Source: CAYQJL01 sp964573295
GTDB lineage: Bacteria; Eisenbacteria; RBG-16-71-46; CAIMUX01; WJJG01
Direction of reading: 5' to 3'
Length of the DNA stretch: 64,000 bases
Assembly: GCA_964573295.1 (NCBI GenBank)
Contig: CAZNJE010000006.1
Coordinates: forward strand, 62,001-126,000
In this document: positions 61,999 through 64,000 of the stretch, piece by piece
Layout: every line of letters starts with the position of its first letter
How positions within the stretch are numbered: the stretch's first letter is position 1
The notes under the pieces: generated by a model
Seen by the model: the letters and a program-made list of their open reading frames with translations, nothing else
Databases searched by the model: none
What the model was told of the DNA's origin: nothing
Translations under genes and position numbers: made by a program

Positions 61999-63669
61999 AT
62001 GAAGTCACGCTGGATTCCAACTGGATTGCTTTCCGGACTCGTGCTCTTGATCCTCGCCGGTTGCGGCCAGGAGGCCGCCGGCCCCGGCGAAGCGATGAAG
62101 GCCACCGAGATCATCCCGGCTGACGCCGCGATGGTCTTTACCATCGCCAACCCGGAGTCTCTCTATCATCATCTTCACCTGGGCAAGATCCTGCCCCAGA
62201 CCGGCGCTGCGGATGAGGATTGGGGCACCCTTCTGGACCTCGATAGCCTACGTACGATGGGACTTGACCCCCTCAAGCCAATCACCGTTGCCGTTCTCGA
62301 ACTCGACCCGGTCCGCTTGGCGGTCGTTCTGGAAGGTGATGGACCCAAGCTCGGGAACAGCCTGAGCACGATGCTGGCCCGAGAAGGCCGACCGTTGTCG
62401 CTTCTGGACACACGGCAGGAAGTCGAGATCCGCGGCGATGACGAGGGCGCGATGGCCTTCTTCACATCCGAGCGCTTCCTGGTCGTAGGCGCCAGCAGCG
62501 AACCCGATTCCGTCGAAGCGATCTCCATCGCCCATCAACTCCTTCTCGTAACCCCGGACCAATCCCTGGGTCGCTCGAAGGAGTATCGCGACACCAGGGC
62601 CAAACTGCCCGCCGGCGGAGATGTGCTCTTCTACGGCCGCCTGGATCCCAGATCACAATTGGCGGCCGCCAAAGCGGAGATGGAGGCCGAGGGAGATATC
62701 GATCCCGAGGTTCTTGCCCTCCTCGACAAGCTGTATGTGATTGCCGAGGATGTGGGTGGGACGGCCGGATCTCTCCGGTTCGCCCCCACGGGGCTCGTCA
62801 TGGATAGCTACAGTCAGCTCCAGAGTGGATCGGACTTGTTAGCCTTCATGACGCCGTCCAGTGGATCGGGCGCGTTCCACCAGCGCGTTCCGGGCCAGCC
62901 CCGGTTCATGTACGGTTTCAACTTCGGCGCCCAAGCCACCTGGGCCTGGCTTCGCCCCAACGTATTCGATGAGGTGGACGGCGCGGCCGAGTGGCTCGCC
63001 AACGCGGAACAGTCACTTCGCCAGGACATGGGCATCGAGCTGGAAGCCGATCTGATCCGCCAGTTCAGTGGCGAGATGATGCTCCTCGTCGACCAGCTGG
63101 CCATGGTGGGAAGTGACATCGTTCTCTATCTGCGAGTCGATCGCCCCGGTGACTTCCAGGTGACCCTGGAGAAGTTGCTGGCCTATGCCGGCGAGCAATC
63201 GGATCCGGGAAGACTCCAATTTCACACCGATGCGGTCGGCGGCGTTCCCTTCCACAAGATCACCATGGTGCCCTTCGCCGAAGTATGCTGCGGTCTCGTG
63301 GACGACTACCTCGTGATCACCAGCACGCGCGCGCGCTTCGCGGGCATCGTGGAGGGCGATCGCAGCTTCGTCGATGCCCTCGCCTACGACCGGCTCGCCG
63401 AGGCCTTCGGCCAAGACCCCTCGAGCATCTTCTATCTGGATCTAGAGCTCGTCGGCCAGCTCCTGGGGCTCTTTGGTGGGTTCATCCCCGCCCAGCAGCA
63501 AGGGGGCCCACAGATGGCGCAATTCGTTTTGCAGTCCCTCCAGCTCGAGCATTGCCTCGGCACCTCCTACCCGGAGAAGGACGGTATGCGCTCCACGTTC
63601 CGGATCGAATCCGGACGATCCGATTTCTGGGCGGCGGTGGCGGACTTCGCGACAGGCGCGCAGCAGTAG
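61999..63669 (+). CDS. Lipoprotein, DUF3352-like
   Basis: ATG 61999 (GGGGAGAG upstream) opens a 556-residue product with a lipoprotein signal peptide and lipobox LILAGCGQ. The body starts with IIPADAAMVFTIANPESLYHHL and has two similar halves of the DUF3352 type (HQRVPGQPRFMYGFNFGA, VPFHKITMVPFAEVCCGLVDDYLVI). The function of this family is unknown. It is probably anchored in the cytoplasmic or outer membrane. It is followed after 54 nt by an ABC ATPase gene and may be in an operon with it. Confidence 0.82.
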   Translation: MKSRWIPTGLLSGLVLLILAGCGQEAAGPGEAMKATEIIPADAAMVFTIANPESLYHHLHLGKILPQTGAADEDWGTLLDLDSLRTMGLDPLKPITVAVLELDPVRLAVVLEGDGPKLGNSLSTMLAREGRPLSLLDTRQEVEIRGDDEGAMAFFTSERFLVVGASSEPDSVEAISIAHQLLLVTPDQSLGRSKEYRDTRAKLPAGGDVLFYGRLDPRSQLAAAKAEMEAEGDIDPEVLALLDKLYVIAEDVGGTAGSLRFAPTGLVMDSYSQLQSGSDLLAFMTPSSGSGAFHQRVPGQPRFMYGFNFGAQATWAWLRPNVFDEVDGAAEWLANAEQSLRQDMGIELEADLIRQFSGEMMLLVDQLAMVGSDIVLYLRVDRPGDFQVTLEKLLAYAGEQSDPGRLQFHTDAVGGVPFHKITMVPFAEVCCGLVDDYLVITSTRARFAGIVEGDRSFVDALAYDRLAEAFGQDPSSIFYLDLELVGQLLGLFGGFIPAQQQGGPQMAQFVLQSLQLEHCLGTSYPEKDGMRSTFRIESGRSDFWAAVADFATGAQQ

Positions 63670-63723
63670 GCGGCTGGCGCGGCGGAAGGCGGCCGGCGCA
63701 ACGGAAGGAGGCTGACCGGGCCC

Positions 63724-64000
63724 GTGGCGGAGAAGATCGTTCTCGAGGATGTGCGGGTCGCTATCGGCGACCGGGGGCAGCCGCAACCGGTTCTGCGCGG
63801 CGTGTCGGCCTCGATCGCGGGGGGTGAACTGGTCGCGCTCGTCGGCCGGTCCGGCTCGGGCAAGACCACCTTGCTCAACGTGATCGGTGGCCTCGAGACC
63901 GAATTCTCGGGCACGGTGCGCTTCGGCGAAGTGCCGGTGTGGACGCGATCCGACGCCGAAGGCGCGCAGATCCGCGCCCAGCGCATCGGATTCGTCTTCC
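63724..64000 (+). CDS. ABC transporter ATP-binding protein, LolD/MacB type (partial, runs off the window)
   Basis: GTG 63724 lies 12 nt after GGAAGGAGG. Ninety-two codons are visible, with LRGVSASIAGGELVALVGRSGSGKTTLLNVIGGLE, here the Walker A GRSGSGKTT, and QRIGFVF at the window end, where Q-loop residues follow. The IGGLE spacing is that of LolD/MacB exporters. The gap 63670-63723 carries an imperfect repeat of about 20 nt (GGCGG[CA]TGGCGC-type). Confidence 0.85.
   Translation, partial: MAEKIVLEDVRVAIGDRGQPQPVLRGVSASIAGGELVALVGRSGSGKTTLLNVIGGLETEFSGTVRFGEVPVWTRSDAEGAQIRAQRIGFVF

Overview
The window is about 64 kb of GC-rich bacterial DNA with dense, mostly protein-coding content and no rRNA, tRNA or CRISPR array that I can see. 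It looks like a deep-branching FCB-type or candidate-phylum bacterium (Eisenbacteria/Krumholzibacteria-like). The evidence is indirect: many secreted right-handed beta-helix and FG-GAP proteins carry C-terminal FlgD-like (type IX-like) sorting domains, others end in a short W-G-x-[IV]-K-x-x-[FY]-[RE] tail, and there is a streptopain-type protease and non-pyrrolysine MttB homologues. No marker gene is present, so the phylum assignment is inference.

Layout. 1-5.9 kb: four secreted surface-type proteins (beta-helix, unknown, beta-helix, FG-GAP propeller). 6.1-7.6 kb: a formamidopyrimidine-DNA glycosylase and a decayed DUF72 gene. 7.7-16.05 kb: the most interesting locus, five translationally coupled genes encoding an OpuC/EgtUV-type ABC ATPase, a substrate-binding/permease fusion, the sulfoxide synthase EgtB, the histidine methyltransferase EgtD, and a 1185-residue fusion of a molybdopterin oxidoreductase with a NifS/IscS-type cysteine desulfurase. 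This reads as an ergothioneine-type thiol-histidine biosynthesis and uptake operon with an unusual terminal enzyme. 16.2-17.9 kb: an acyl-CoA synthetase. 17.9-19.2 kb: a mostly non-coding stretch holding the 5' ribozyme part of a group II intron without its reverse transcriptase. 19.2-22.8 kb: a membrane sensor ATPase and an NtrC-type sigma-54 activator.

22.9-30.3 kb, minus strand: isocitrate dehydrogenase with a four-cysteine insertion, then corrinoid one-carbon genes (homocysteine methyltransferase, corrinoid protein, MetH-activation-like protein, MttB-family methyltransferase), which together could move methyl groups from a quaternary amine to homocysteine. 30.3-37.6 kb, minus: a PLP-transferase-like protein, a PD-(D/E)XK nuclease, a VKOR-DsbA-DsbA fusion, a radical SAM protein and a membrane-anchored HEAT-repeat cyclophilin. 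38.3-48.1 kb: a C10 protease/beta-helix fusion, a multi-PAS hybrid kinase, a large double beta-helix protein and a broken Cys-rich secreted protein. 48.3-50.5 kb: an esterase whose gene runs on from a truncated HEPN toxin next to its MNT partner. 50.9-64 kb: a polytopic membrane protein behind a 20-G tract, an FHA-GAF-PP2C phosphatase, malonyl-CoA decarboxylase, a SEC-C miniprotein, a BNR-repeat protein, an inositol-phosphatase-like enzyme, a DUF3352-like lipoprotein and the start of a LolD-type ABC ATPase.

A window-wide trait is the large number of short direct tandem repeats (units of 8-39 nt, 2-7 copies). They lie in intergenic leaders or, with unit lengths divisible by three, in linkers of coding genes.
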